From contig CP021237.1 of assembly GCA_002151545.1 (NCBI GenBank), positions 496,001 through 560,000 on the forward strand: 64,000 nucleotides of DNA, written 5' to 3'. Every line of letters starts with the position of its first letter. Position 1 is the first letter of the stretch. Shown here piece after piece: positions 47,515 through 55,193 of this stretch. Position numbers and translations under genes: made by a program. The notes under the pieces are model-generated. The model was not told where the DNA came from. It saw only the letters and a list, made by a program, of their open reading frames with translations, and ran no database searches. This DNA comes from Sphingobacteriaceae bacterium GW460-11-11-14-LB5 (lineage in GTDB: Bacteria > Bacteroidota > Bacteroidia > Sphingobacteriales > Sphingobacteriaceae).

Positions 47515-47580
47515 TTAAATAAGAAAAGCCTTCCATTGCTGGGAGGCTTTCTTAAACCCTGGAGTGGAAGCTTCCAGAGA
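47515..47580 (-). ncRNA. Candidate small RNA with its own promoter and terminator
   Basis: On the minus strand a consensus promoter (TTG 47615-47613, 19 bases, TATCTTTG 47593-47586) is followed within about 60 bases by a strong hairpin, AAAGCCTCCC/GGAAGGCTTT (47550-47525), and a T-rich tail. Between them CTCTGGA ... TCCAGGG forms a first hairpin, with the palindrome TGGAAGCTTCCA in it. No start codon with a frame is present. The two-hairpin layout is that of a small RNA or of a terminated leader; the same terminator hairpin serves glgB on the plus strand. Confidence 0.5.
47525..47553. terminator. Bidirectional hairpin downstream of glgB
   Basis: AAAGCCTTCC (47525-47534) pairs with GGGAGGCTTT (47541-47550) with one wobble. 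T-rich tails occur on both strands, so it can end glgB and the minus-strand RNA candidate. Confidence 0.75.
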
Positions 47581-47585
47581 GGGTG

Positions 47586-47615
47586 CAAAGATACAATAAC
47601 CATTGTTTCCTGCAA
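47586..47615 (-). promoter_or_regulatory. Consensus promoter on the minus strand
   Basis: TTG, exactly 19 bases, TATCTTTG. This is one of the best matches to the Bacteroidota consensus in the window, yet it points into a gap with no protein gene. Confidence 0.65.
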
Positions 47616-48025
47616 GTATTATTTTTTAAATAATTTTTAAGGTATAAACCTTTGTCTAATACATTATGATAAAGCGCTGCCTGTTAGCGTTTAAACTTGA
47701 TGTTTGCATGGAAAGATCTTCTTTTGGTAGGCGCTCAAATACCACCATAGCCTGGCTAGCATCACACTTTGTAGCTGCTTTCTGCATTTAGTTTGAAGAT
47801 ATTGCCCGCCGGTAAAAAATAGTCTTCCAAACCCAATTAAAATTTCTTTCCTTTTTTATACCGCAACTACAGCCTTTTGCTATTTGAGCGGTTATCTTAA
47901 TCGTTGCTGTTTTCTGTTTTGCTTATTTTGGTTTAATGGTATTTCATCATAAATATCATAGCTAGATTCGGGCCATCCCCTCGCGTAAGATAAGAGAGCA
48001 TAGACCAAAGTTTTTCATTCTTTAA

Positions 48026-48051
48026 GTTTTGTTGATAAATATCAACAAAAC
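48026..48051. promoter_or_regulatory. 26-bp palindrome containing an FNR/Crp-type box
   Basis: Arms of 12 bases (48026-48037 and 48040-48051) are perfect complements around AA. The centre TTGATAAATATCAA (48032-48045) matches the FNR/Anr form TTGAT-N4-ATCAA. It lies about 75 bases before a TACTTTTG box (48119-48126) and 128 bases before the first gene of the surface cluster, a typical activator position. Confidence 0.65.
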
Positions 48052-48118
48052 AGGCTTTTAGCGCCTATTATCGAGGGTAATGAATAAAGTGAACGGATAA
48101 TGTGATATAGCGCTACTG

Positions 48119-48126
48119 TACTTTTG
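48119..48126 (+). promoter_or_regulatory. -7 box for the surface-protein cluster
   Basis: TACTTTTG matches TAnnTTTG. No TTG is found at the right upstream spacing, which would fit an activator-dependent promoter. Transcription would start near 48133. Confidence 0.5.
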
Positions 48127-48178
48127 TACCTATAAGCAAACAAACAAAATTTAATTTTCACGTCATCCCAAACTTACA

Positions 48179-50386
48179 TTGAAAAGGCGCTCTTGTCTAT
48201 CTTTCCTGGTGTTTGTGCTGTTTTTTATGCCTGCATATTTATATGCGCAGTGTGAAAATACCGCACGGACTTATGCAAACTTTCAAGGTTCTTACATTGA
48301 TGGATTAGGTATTTTAGGCGCAAATTTATATGGAAGTATTTCAGACGCATCAAATGCTGTAAATGGACAGGTTAAAGATGCTTCAACATTATCTGTTCCG
48401 ATAGGAATTCTTGGTCTTACCGGATCGGCCACCCAATTTCTCGAATTTACTACAGATGGTGCTAATGCAAATAAACGCACAATAGCCGCAAATACCCCTG
48501 TAACGGTGAAACTGGCACTTCCAAAAGAATTATTGGGGCTTTTGAGCAGCTTTGAAATCGGTAGTTTTACAGACCTTCATGAAGTTCCCGGAAACACGCC
48601 TTTAATTGGTTATGGATATGAGCCAGGCTATGATGCAACCCGAACTCCTATTTATACATCTGCAAATATTGCCGGTGTAATTGGTGGAGGGGGAGAGATT
48701 GAAATTACGGTAACGCCAACACAGGCTTTTAACGGAATCTATGTAAAGATTGCCGGTGCCGTGGTTTCTACAGCATTATCATTAAAGGTTTTTCATGCTT
48801 ATATCATGGAGCTAAGCACAGGATCAATCAATTGCGATGAAGCAATAGACGTACTCTCTGGTGTAAAACCCACTGCCTTGGGTGGAATTGCAAATTTAAC
48901 AGGTACGGTTACCAATCCCTTTAATGCCATTGATCCGGATCCAAATAGCTACGCCTTGATTGATGTTGGTGCGTCTGTTTTAAATCAGGTATATCTTAAT
49001 ACAATTTTTAATAAACCATCTCAACCAGCTGATTCTGTAACCGTTATCCTCGAAAATCCTGGAGGGGGTCTTTTAGATCTTAGCCTTTTAACTGGCTTTA
49101 CTATACAGCCCTATTTAAATGGAGTTGAAGCTGGACCTGCGTTTGAAAACACAGGTACTTTTTTGAATCTGAAATTATTACCTGGATCAACCAGCAAATA
49201 TTCTTTAACCTTTTTGGTAACTGATGTGTACGACCGTTTGGAGATTACAATGGGCGGGCTTACGGGTGCTTTCAGCCGTTTAAGGATTTACGACATTAAG
49301 CGCAAGCTGGCAAAACCACGCACACTGGTGGATCCATCTACTACTGACGAGAAAATTATTTGTCAAGGCGGGACCGCTTCATTTTCTGTTCAAAATGCTC
49401 AAGATTGCACAGAATATAAATGGTACGATGCCGAGACTGGGGGTAATTTAGTTCATACCGGTTTGACCTATACCCCTCCTTCTACTCTTGCCGCCGGAGA
49501 ATATAATTATTATGTACAGGCAAGTAGAACATATTGCGTTACTGCTGTTTCTGAACGCTTAAGGGTAAAACTTAAGGTAAACCCTTTACCAACGCTCGTG
49601 GTGCCCGGTGCAACAATCTGCAGCGGATCTTCTACCATAATAGCGGTTACCGCGCCAGATGCTGGTTTTACCTACAATTGGTACGATTTGCCATCAGGAG
49701 GCGCACTAATTAAAACAGGTACAACATATACAACTCCTATTCTTACAAACACAACCAGTTATTACGTAGAAGCTGTTAATACCCTAACGGGATGTAAAAA
49801 TGCCGGAGGTGCGCAGGTGGTAGAAGTTAAAGTAAAACAATATGCACCTGTCCCCGCAATTGCCGGCCTTTCAGCGATGTGTAGCGGAACAAGCACAACA
49901 TTTACAAATACCTATGCAGGTGGAACATGGAGTACCAGCGATGCAACCATCGCAACGATAGATGTTACAGGAAAAGTTACAGCTGTTGCCGCTGGCGCTG
50001 CCATAATTAGTTACACGGTTGCTGATGATGCTACCTATTGCGGAAAGAAAGTGGATTTTAATTTAACTGTAAACCCGCTACCAAATTTAACCCTGGAATC
50101 TAATCCAGGTATTTGCGAAGGACTTAGTATAACCAAAATGGCTTACACTAATCCGGTTTTCAGTCCTATTACCTATAGCATCTCCTGGACTGGAAATTTA
50201 CTTCCTGCTGTTTCAGATCAGGTTTTGCCAGCAAACGAAATTACAATCAATGTTCCGTCAAATACGCCGGTAGCCGTATATCAGGGGCTATTAACCATAA
50301 AAAATGCAAACGGCTGCGAACGGGCCATCCCTTTTAGTTTTAGGGTCAAGCTTGTACCACATAAACCAACAGTATCTATTAATTAA
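48179..50386 (+). CDS. Secreted Ig-like repeat surface protein
   Basis: 735 residues. TTG start followed by a signal peptide (KRRSCLSFLVFVLFFMPAYLYAQ). The N-terminal 400 residues have no recognised domain. Then come Ig-like/PKD-like units with paired Cys (ICQGGTASFSVQNAQDC, ICSGSSTIIAVTAPDAGFTYNWYD, MCSGTSTTFTNTYAGGTWSTSDATI), the last like a bacterial Ig-like domain 2. No T9SS C-terminal domain is seen here, but the gliding-type C-terminal gene two genes on may share the operon. Likely cell-surface adhesin or matrix protein. Confidence 0.7.
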   Translation: MKRRSCLSFLVFVLFFMPAYLYAQCENTARTYANFQGSYIDGLGILGANLYGSISDASNAVNGQVKDASTLSVPIGILGLTGSATQFLEFTTDGANANKRTIAANTPVTVKLALPKELLGLLSSFEIGSFTDLHEVPGNTPLIGYGYEPGYDATRTPIYTSANIAGVIGGGGEIEITVTPTQAFNGIYVKIAGAVVSTALSLKVFHAYIMELSTGSINCDEAIDVLSGVKPTALGGIANLTGTVTNPFNAIDPDPNSYALIDVGASVLNQVYLNTIFNKPSQPADSVTVILENPGGGLLDLSLLTGFTIQPYLNGVEAGPAFENTGTFLNLKLLPGSTSKYSLTFLVTDVYDRLEITMGGLTGAFSRLRIYDIKRKLAKPRTLVDPSTTDEKIICQGGTASFSVQNAQDCTEYKWYDAETGGNLVHTGLTYTPPSTLAAGEYNYYVQASRTYCVTAVSERLRVKLKVNPLPTLVVPGATICSGSSTIIAVTAPDAGFTYNWYDLPSGGALIKTGTTYTTPILTNTTSYYVEAVNTLTGCKNAGGAQVVEVKVKQYAPVPAIAGLSAMCSGTSTTFTNTYAGGTWSTSDATIATIDVTGKVTAVAAGAAIISYTVADDATYCGKKVDFNLTVNPLPNLTLESNPGICEGLSITKMAYTNPVFSPITYSISWTGNLLPAVSDQVLPANEITINVPSNTPVAVYQGLLTIKNANGCERAIPFSFRVKLVPHKPTVSIN

Positions 50387-50424
50387 AAAGAAAATAAATC
50401 ATTCCATCCAAACCAATTATCATC

Positions 50425-51144
50425 ATGACAAAAAAATCTACAAAACGCAATCTAAGAATCTTTGTATTCTTAATGTTCTTACTGCCGCTGGGTGCCTTTG
50501 CGCAAACGCCAAATGTATACCTGTGCGGAACTGGTACGGTAAAATTGAATCCAACTTTCACTGGTTATGCCCCTGTAAATGGCGATAAAATTGTATGGAC
50601 CGTTGACGGAACTGCAGAAGCTGCGGTAATATACAATGGTTCAAATGCCTTTTATCAGATCGCTGCAGGATTAGCAGCCGGAAACCATACTTATTCGGTT
50701 CAGGTAATACCAGCTGATGCAAATCTTTGCCCTAGTGATGCCTCTGATAATACCATTGTAGAAAAATTACCTACGCCTATTATTACCGTTGCAGCCCCGG
50801 GAAGTGTTTATTGTACCGATCAAACCGCAACTACTGTAATTACGGCGAGTAAGGATGCTTCGATAACCTTACCAACTGGGGTAAGCATGGCTTATACTTG
50901 GTCTGCAACATTAGGCGGTACAGCAGTAGCTGATATTGCAACTTTGGGTACAGCATCAGCTTCAGGAGATACTTTTACCCTTAAAGCCGGCGTGGCTCCA
51001 GGTGCTTATGTTTTTGCTGCTGTTGGAAGTTATGCCACTGGCGGTGTTCCGATTGTACCTGCAACAACTTGTACAGCAACGGCCAGCAAGGCTATTACAG
51101 TTACGGTTAAGCCAGGTAAAGCAACTATCTCTGTAGCACCTTAG
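50425..51144 (+). CDS. Secreted Ig-like protein
   Basis: 239 residues with a signal peptide (to about GAFAQ). The mature part has Cys pairs (YLCGTG, NLCPSD, VYCTDQ, TTCTAT) in Ig-like beta units of the same style as the preceding protein. No sorting domain is visible at the C-terminus. The 38-base gap after the previous gene and 22-base gap to the next indicate one transcript. Function inferred only from type: surface structure or adhesion. Confidence 0.65.
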   Translation: MTKKSTKRNLRIFVFLMFLLPLGAFAQTPNVYLCGTGTVKLNPTFTGYAPVNGDKIVWTVDGTAEAAVIYNGSNAFYQIAAGLAAGNHTYSVQVIPADANLCPSDASDNTIVEKLPTPIITVAAPGSVYCTDQTATTVITASKDASITLPTGVSMAYTWSATLGGTAVADIATLGTASASGDTFTLKAGVAPGAYVFAAVGSYATGGVPIVPATTCTATASKAITVTVKPGKATISVAP

Positions 51145-51166
51145 GTGTTATTGTTCGTCCGGTTTA

Positions 51167-52108
51167 ATGATGATGTTTAACAGATTTGGAATAATTGTGT
51201 TCGGCATGCTGCTGCTTTCTGCAGTGGCATGCTTTGCGCAATCTTCCAATCCGAATACGCTTAACCTTAAACCAGGTGTTACCGTTAAACTCAGGGCCAA
51301 CGGTACTGGGGCTACCTCGTATCAATGGTTCAGGAATGGTGAGGCTATTTTGGGTGCTACTTCGCAAGATTACGTCGTAAATGCCGCCGGAAAATATACT
51401 GTTATTACTTTTAGCCTGGGCGGTTGTAGTTCCGATCTGTCTGAAGAAATGGAAGTAGTTATGGAAACGGCCATGTCTGCAGATGTTTCCATCGTTAAAA
51501 GATCTGAAAGCAGGCAGGTAATCAATACCGAGGTATTTAAATACAATTTGTTGGTGCGTAATAACGGGCTTGGCAATGCGACTAACATACAAGTAAAAGA
51601 TGACCTTCCGGAAAACCTAACTTTTGTGAGTGTTGATCCTACAATTGTAGGTACTGCGAGTTATAACGAGCAAACCAAAACAGTTTCGTGGGCGATACCC
51701 ACATTGGCCAACGGAAGTTTTGTAGAGCTTGTGGTTAACGTAAGGGCCATGAAGCCGGGTAATGTGGTAAACAGCGCCTCGGTTACCATCAACGAAGCAG
51801 ATCCCGATCCATCGAACAATATATCAGTTGATACTAAAGAAATCACCGGGCTTAAAATACCGAATGTATTTACCCCAAATGGTGACGGAAAAAATGAAAC
51901 CTTTTTTATTGAGCGATTAGACCGTTATAGCGAAAACCAGCTGACCGTTATTAACCGTTGGGGAAGTACCGTTTATGAGAAAGATAGCTATTTAAACGAC
52001 TGGACAGCTAACGGCTTGGTAGATGGAACCTATTTCTATGTACTTAAAGTGAAAACAACAAGTGCACAATGGCAGGAGTTTAAAGGTTACGTTACCGTGA
52101 TCAGGTAA
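51167..52108 (+). CDS. T9SS type B surface protein with DUF11 and gliding C-terminal domain
   Basis: 313 residues: signal peptide (to about CFAQ), an Ig-like unit (about 30-95), a DUF11 repeat (about 105-220, VSIVKRSESRQVINTEVFKYNLLVRNNGLGNATN) and a C-terminal gliding-motility-associated domain (about 225-313, VFTPNGDGKNETFFIERLDRY ... INRWGSTVYEKDSYLNDW). The last is the type B signal for secretion by the T9SS and attachment at the surface, usually with a partner PorP/SprF protein, here encoded next. Confidence 0.88.
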   Translation: MMMFNRFGIIVFGMLLLSAVACFAQSSNPNTLNLKPGVTVKLRANGTGATSYQWFRNGEAILGATSQDYVVNAAGKYTVITFSLGGCSSDLSEEMEVVMETAMSADVSIVKRSESRQVINTEVFKYNLLVRNNGLGNATNIQVKDDLPENLTFVSVDPTIVGTASYNEQTKTVSWAIPTLANGSFVELVVNVRAMKPGNVVNSASVTINEADPDPSNNISVDTKEITGLKIPNVFTPNGDGKNETFFIERLDRYSENQLTVINRWGSTVYEKDSYLNDWTANGLVDGTYFYVLKVKTTSAQWQEFKGYVTVIR

Positions 52109-52148
52109 GTGGATTTAAAATGTGAAGGAATGAAATTAGATTATACAG

Positions 52149-53120
52149 ATGAAAAAGATTGTTGTAACGGCATTATTTAATTTAGCCTGCATTTGTTTGT
52201 TCGCTCAGCAGAATGCACAGTTTGGGCAATATATGTTCAATGGTTTATTCATCAATCCAGCTTATGCAGGTTACAAAGAAGAGTTGTATATGCAGGCCTT
52301 TGTCAGGGCCCAGTGGACTGGTATTCAGGGTGCTCCCCAAACACTTTCCGTATCAGTAGATGAAGCGGTTAAAGACGAAAGTTTAGGTTTGGGCTTATTG
52401 GTATCGAAAGATAAAATAGGCGCGCAGAATTCCTTAAACTTATCTGGTAATTTTGCTTACCGCATTAAATTAGACCGCACCGAAACCAATGTGCTTGCTT
52501 TTGGCGTTGGCATAGGCGTCATGCAGATGGGCCTTAACGGAAGTTTGCTGGATCCAAATGAAACTGGCGACAATAAAATTCCAACGGGATATGAAAGCCG
52601 GATTGTACCCGATATTAGGGCAGGCGTACATTATTCGAACGAAAAATTCTTCATCGGTTTCTCTGCCAATAACCTGCTTACACAATACCTTCCTGTTTTT
52701 AGGGATAATAATCTGCTGAGTATTGCTTCCAAACCGCATTTTTATTTAACGGCTGGAATGGTGTTTCAAATGAACAATGATTTTATGTTCAAACCTACGT
52801 TTTTAATCAAAGATGATTTGAACGGGCCAACCTCACTGGATCTGAATGCTTTTTTAATGATCAAAGAAAAACTTTGGTTGGGTGCTGCATACAGAACCTC
52901 CGTAAAATTTTATCCCAAACCAGCATTACAAAGCGATTTAAGGGCAAGGAGTGCCATTGGATTGATTGCCGAGTTCTTTGTCCGCGAAAATCTCCGCATT
53001 GGTTATGGTTACGATTACAGTTTAAATAAATTCGGTAGCTATGATTATGGCTCGCACGAAATATCTATTGGTTATTACCTGCAAACCGCAAAAAGCAGAA
53101 GGCCAAAATGTTACTTCTAA
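52149..53120 (+). CDS. PorP/SprF family type IX secretion protein
   Basis: 323 residues. Signal peptide (to FAQQ), then the family start QFGQYMFNGLFINPAYAGYKEELY, and a barrel-like body ending LRIGYGYDYSLNKFGSYDYGSHEISIGYYL. PorP/SprF proteins are outer-membrane partners needed for secreting or anchoring type B cargo such as SprB. Adjacent to its likely cargo (51167-52108). A weak terminator lies at 53255-53275. Confidence 0.9.
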   Translation: MKKIVVTALFNLACICLFAQQNAQFGQYMFNGLFINPAYAGYKEELYMQAFVRAQWTGIQGAPQTLSVSVDEAVKDESLGLGLLVSKDKIGAQNSLNLSGNFAYRIKLDRTETNVLAFGVGIGVMQMGLNGSLLDPNETGDNKIPTGYESRIVPDIRAGVHYSNEKFFIGFSANNLLTQYLPVFRDNNLLSIASKPHFYLTAGMVFQMNNDFMFKPTFLIKDDLNGPTSLDLNAFLMIKEKLWLGAAYRTSVKFYPKPALQSDLRARSAIGLIAEFFVRENLRIGYGYDYSLNKFGSYDYGSHEISIGYYLQTAKSRRPKCYF

Positions 53121-53254
53121 TCATCAGGCATCTTCCGCCCGAAATTCCTTATCTATTTGCATTATACTAATTTCCGCTGCCTTGGCGTGTAGATTGTACC
53201 TGTTTGCGTTTTTATGCGAAAAATGAATGGAATGAATGTTGTAAAAAGACTTAG

Positions 53255-53275
53255 CCTAATTTGTTAGGATTTTTT
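53255..53275 (+). terminator. Terminator after the PorP/SprF gene
   Basis: CCTAA (53255-53259) and TTAGG (53264-53268) with a 4-base loop and six T. The stem is short but the T-run is good. Confidence 0.6.
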
Positions 53276-53385
53276 AAAGCTTTTTCAGGTGGTGTAGCGC
53301 ATACTCCATTCGGTTGTTTGATTTTTAGCCTGTTGCCTAAACAAACGGATATCCGGCGTGTTAAAGCAATACTATCAAATCATCC

Positions 53386-53706
53386 ATGCAACCGCTATCC
53401 CAAAGGGTTATCCATCAAAAACAAAGTGCTGATCAGCAGGCTGGCTTATCTGGCGATGAGCTCTTTTTGATTGCATTGAAAACGCATGATCCTGCTACCT
53501 TTAAAGTTCTTTACAAAAGATATTCAGCAGCTCTTTATGGGAACATTATAAGGCGTGTAAGAGATGAAGAGAAAGCTAAATTAATTCTAGAGCAAACATT
53601 TTGCGAAGCCTGGCAGTCTTTTTCGCAATTTGATCAGACTAAATTCAGGATTTTTACCTGGATAAATCAGTTTGCACTTCAAAATATTAAAAAATCCACG
53701 TCATAA
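53386..53706 (+). CDS. Sigma-70 region-2-only protein
   Basis: 106 residues. From about residue 22 the sequence follows sigma region 2 of ECF factors (ELFLIALKTHDPATFKVLYKRYSAALYGNIIRRVRDEEKAKLILEQTF, with AEAWQSF-like EAWQSF). It stops after region 2, so region 4, which reads the -35 element, is missing. No continuation is found in other frames downstream, so this is not a simple frameshift. It may be a stand-alone regulator of sigma or core polymerase, or a truncated gene. Confidence 0.6.
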   Translation: MQPLSQRVIHQKQSADQQAGLSGDELFLIALKTHDPATFKVLYKRYSAALYGNIIRRVRDEEKAKLILEQTFCEAWQSFSQFDQTKFRIFTWINQFALQNIKKSTS

Positions 53707-53806
53707 GGGGGTTTAAACAGTAAAAAGTTCGCTATAATCTACTTTATTTTGATTTTTCGTTCAAAATCGCTATTATTAAGCGTCTAAAGTCTATCCCTAT
53801 TTGTGT

Positions 53807-54415
53807 ATGCTCGAATCCCGCAAGGTGTTTTTAGTGAACGCCGTATTAAATTATTTCAGTAGTTTATGCCCTATCACCCCTGGTTTTATTCAGGAAATTG
53901 AAAAAAATGTAGAGCCCCTTCTCATCAGGAAGAATAAATACATTTTATCGCCTATTGATAATAATGATTATGTTTTTTTTGTCGTATCAGGTTTGGTAAG
54001 GGGTTTTATTAAAGATGGTAATAATGAAATTACCACCTGGATCAGTTTAGGGGATGAATTTATTGGGGCCATTCAGCATCCGGATGAAAATATTCAGCCC
54101 TCTATCGAATATTTGCAGGCATTGGAAAACTCCGAATTAGTTGCCATCCCGCACGTATTGATTGATAAGCTTTATGCCAGTTATCAGGAAACAAATGTTA
54201 TTGGCAGAAAGATTTTGGCACTCCAGTATCATGCCGCTTCAGAACGGGCCATAATCGCACGAATTCCTTCCGCAGAAAGACGATACGAAAAATTCTTAGA
54301 ACTAAATTCTTTTGACGTATCCAGGGTACCACTAAGGTGTATAGCCAGTTATTTAGGGATGCGTTTAGAAACACTCAGCCGCATACGCAGTAAATTAGTG
54401 AGAGAGTTGGTGTAA
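53807..54415 (+). CDS. Crp/Fnr-family regulator
   Basis: 202 residues from ATG 53807. cNMP-like barrel (about 20-120, YVFFVVSGLVRGFIKDGNNEIT), dimer helix and a C-terminal winged helix (about 165-202, VPLRCIASYLGMRLETLSRIRSKL). No Cys cluster, so it is not an oxygen-sensing FNR by itself. Closest visible candidate in the window to recognise the FNR-type box at 48032, 5.8 kb away. Followed by two RNA hairpin regions. Confidence 0.8.
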   Translation: MLESRKVFLVNAVLNYFSSLCPITPGFIQEIEKNVEPLLIRKNKYILSPIDNNDYVFFVVSGLVRGFIKDGNNEITTWISLGDEFIGAIQHPDENIQPSIEYLQALENSELVAIPHVLIDKLYASYQETNVIGRKILALQYHAASERAIIARIPSAERRYEKFLELNSFDVSRVPLRCIASYLGMRLETLSRIRSKLVRELV

Positions 54416-54584
54416 TCAAGTAAAGACATCTGCTTCGCAGGAATGATCAGTATTATAATAGCTTAGGCCGATGTGCGTAATGAATACTCAAGTTAAACGC
54501 TATGTTTACATAACATTATACACTTTTTACATATTGATGTACAACATCAGATTATGCATACTAACCAATGCATTTGTGTTTAAA

Positions 54585-54672
54585 TTTGGTTAAGTAAAAA
54601 TTAAATCAACGGGACGATTTAGATTACACTTACACTGGTAAGCCTCTCTGTTAAGGGAGGCTTATTTTATTT
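54585..54672 (+). ncRNA. Candidate RNA 1 with terminator
   Basis: A TAAATTTG box (near 54579) precedes about 60 bases without a frame, followed by a hairpin TAAGCCTCTC/GGGAGGCTTA (54639-54648 and 54655-54664, one wobble) and TTTTATTT. The promoter lacks a well-placed TTG. It could be a small RNA or a leftover leader. Confidence 0.35.
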
Positions 54673-54789
54673 CATAGCTGATCAGCCAAGCTTCCCAATA
54701 ATGAAATGATTTTGTTAAAGTTTTTATTAAATGGTGTTATTTAAAGTAAAATCTTCATCAAATCTTAATCTTTGAGCCGTAATATTGCA

Positions 54790-54880
54790 GATATAAGGGG
54801 TGAGAGCCTTATATCAACTTCATAGTTGAGAGCGTTAATTTAGATAGAGGATGTAGCCAGTGGCTATATCCTTTTTTTTC
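54790..54880 (+). ncRNA. Candidate structured RNA 2
   Basis: Three stems in a row: GATATAAGG/CCTTATATC (54790-54798 and 54807-54815, perfect, 8-base loop), CAACT/AGTTG (815-819 and 824-828), and a terminator AGGATGTAGCC/GGCTATATCCT (54848-54858 and 54862-54872, 3-base loop, one wobble) followed by seven or eight T. No start codon begins a frame here. The motif GAGAGC occurs in the loop of stem 1 and after stem 2. The nearest -7-like box (AATCTTTG, near 54766) is imperfect. The arrangement is typical of a bacterial small RNA. Confidence 0.5.
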
Positions 54881-55193
54881 CTGGCATTTTTAGAAAATGC
54901 TCCAGACAAACTCGTAATTTATATTTTGGGCAACTGCGAATATTATGATGGGATATAGTGCCATGTTCCTACTCCGGTAAGATAAAAAATAGTCCTATAG
55001 CATAGAATGATTACCTATTACTAAGTATTGTGTGGGATTCTAATAGTAATTAGATTTAAATAAAAATTGAGATAGTATTTGGCTATAAGAAATTTGATAA
55101 TTGCGGTATTTTAAGTAATGTTTGTTATCGAGGTATTTAGTTAAATAAACCTAAACTACAATAAAAGAAATTAGATATTATTACTATATAGAT

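Larger units (their letters stand above)
47470..48178. other. 709-base gap between glgB and the surface-protein cluster
   Basis: No protein gene seen. It holds a minus-strand small RNA candidate (47515-47593), a 26-bp palindrome with an FNR-type box (48026-48051) and the likely promoter of the Ig-like protein (48119). About 400 bases between 47620 and 48020 show no clear feature. Confidence 0.6.
54416..55193. other. 778-base gap with structured RNA candidates
   Basis: No protein gene is convincing. Two terminator-tailed regions are present (about 54580-54672 and 54790-54880). From 54890 to 55193 the sequence is AT-rich with no clear frame and should include the promoter of the next gene. Confidence 0.6.

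Noticed and set aside
53261-53470. 69-codon frame overlapping the start of the sigma-region-2 gene
   Set aside because: It overlaps a terminator and a better coding frame in another phase, and has no recognisable features.
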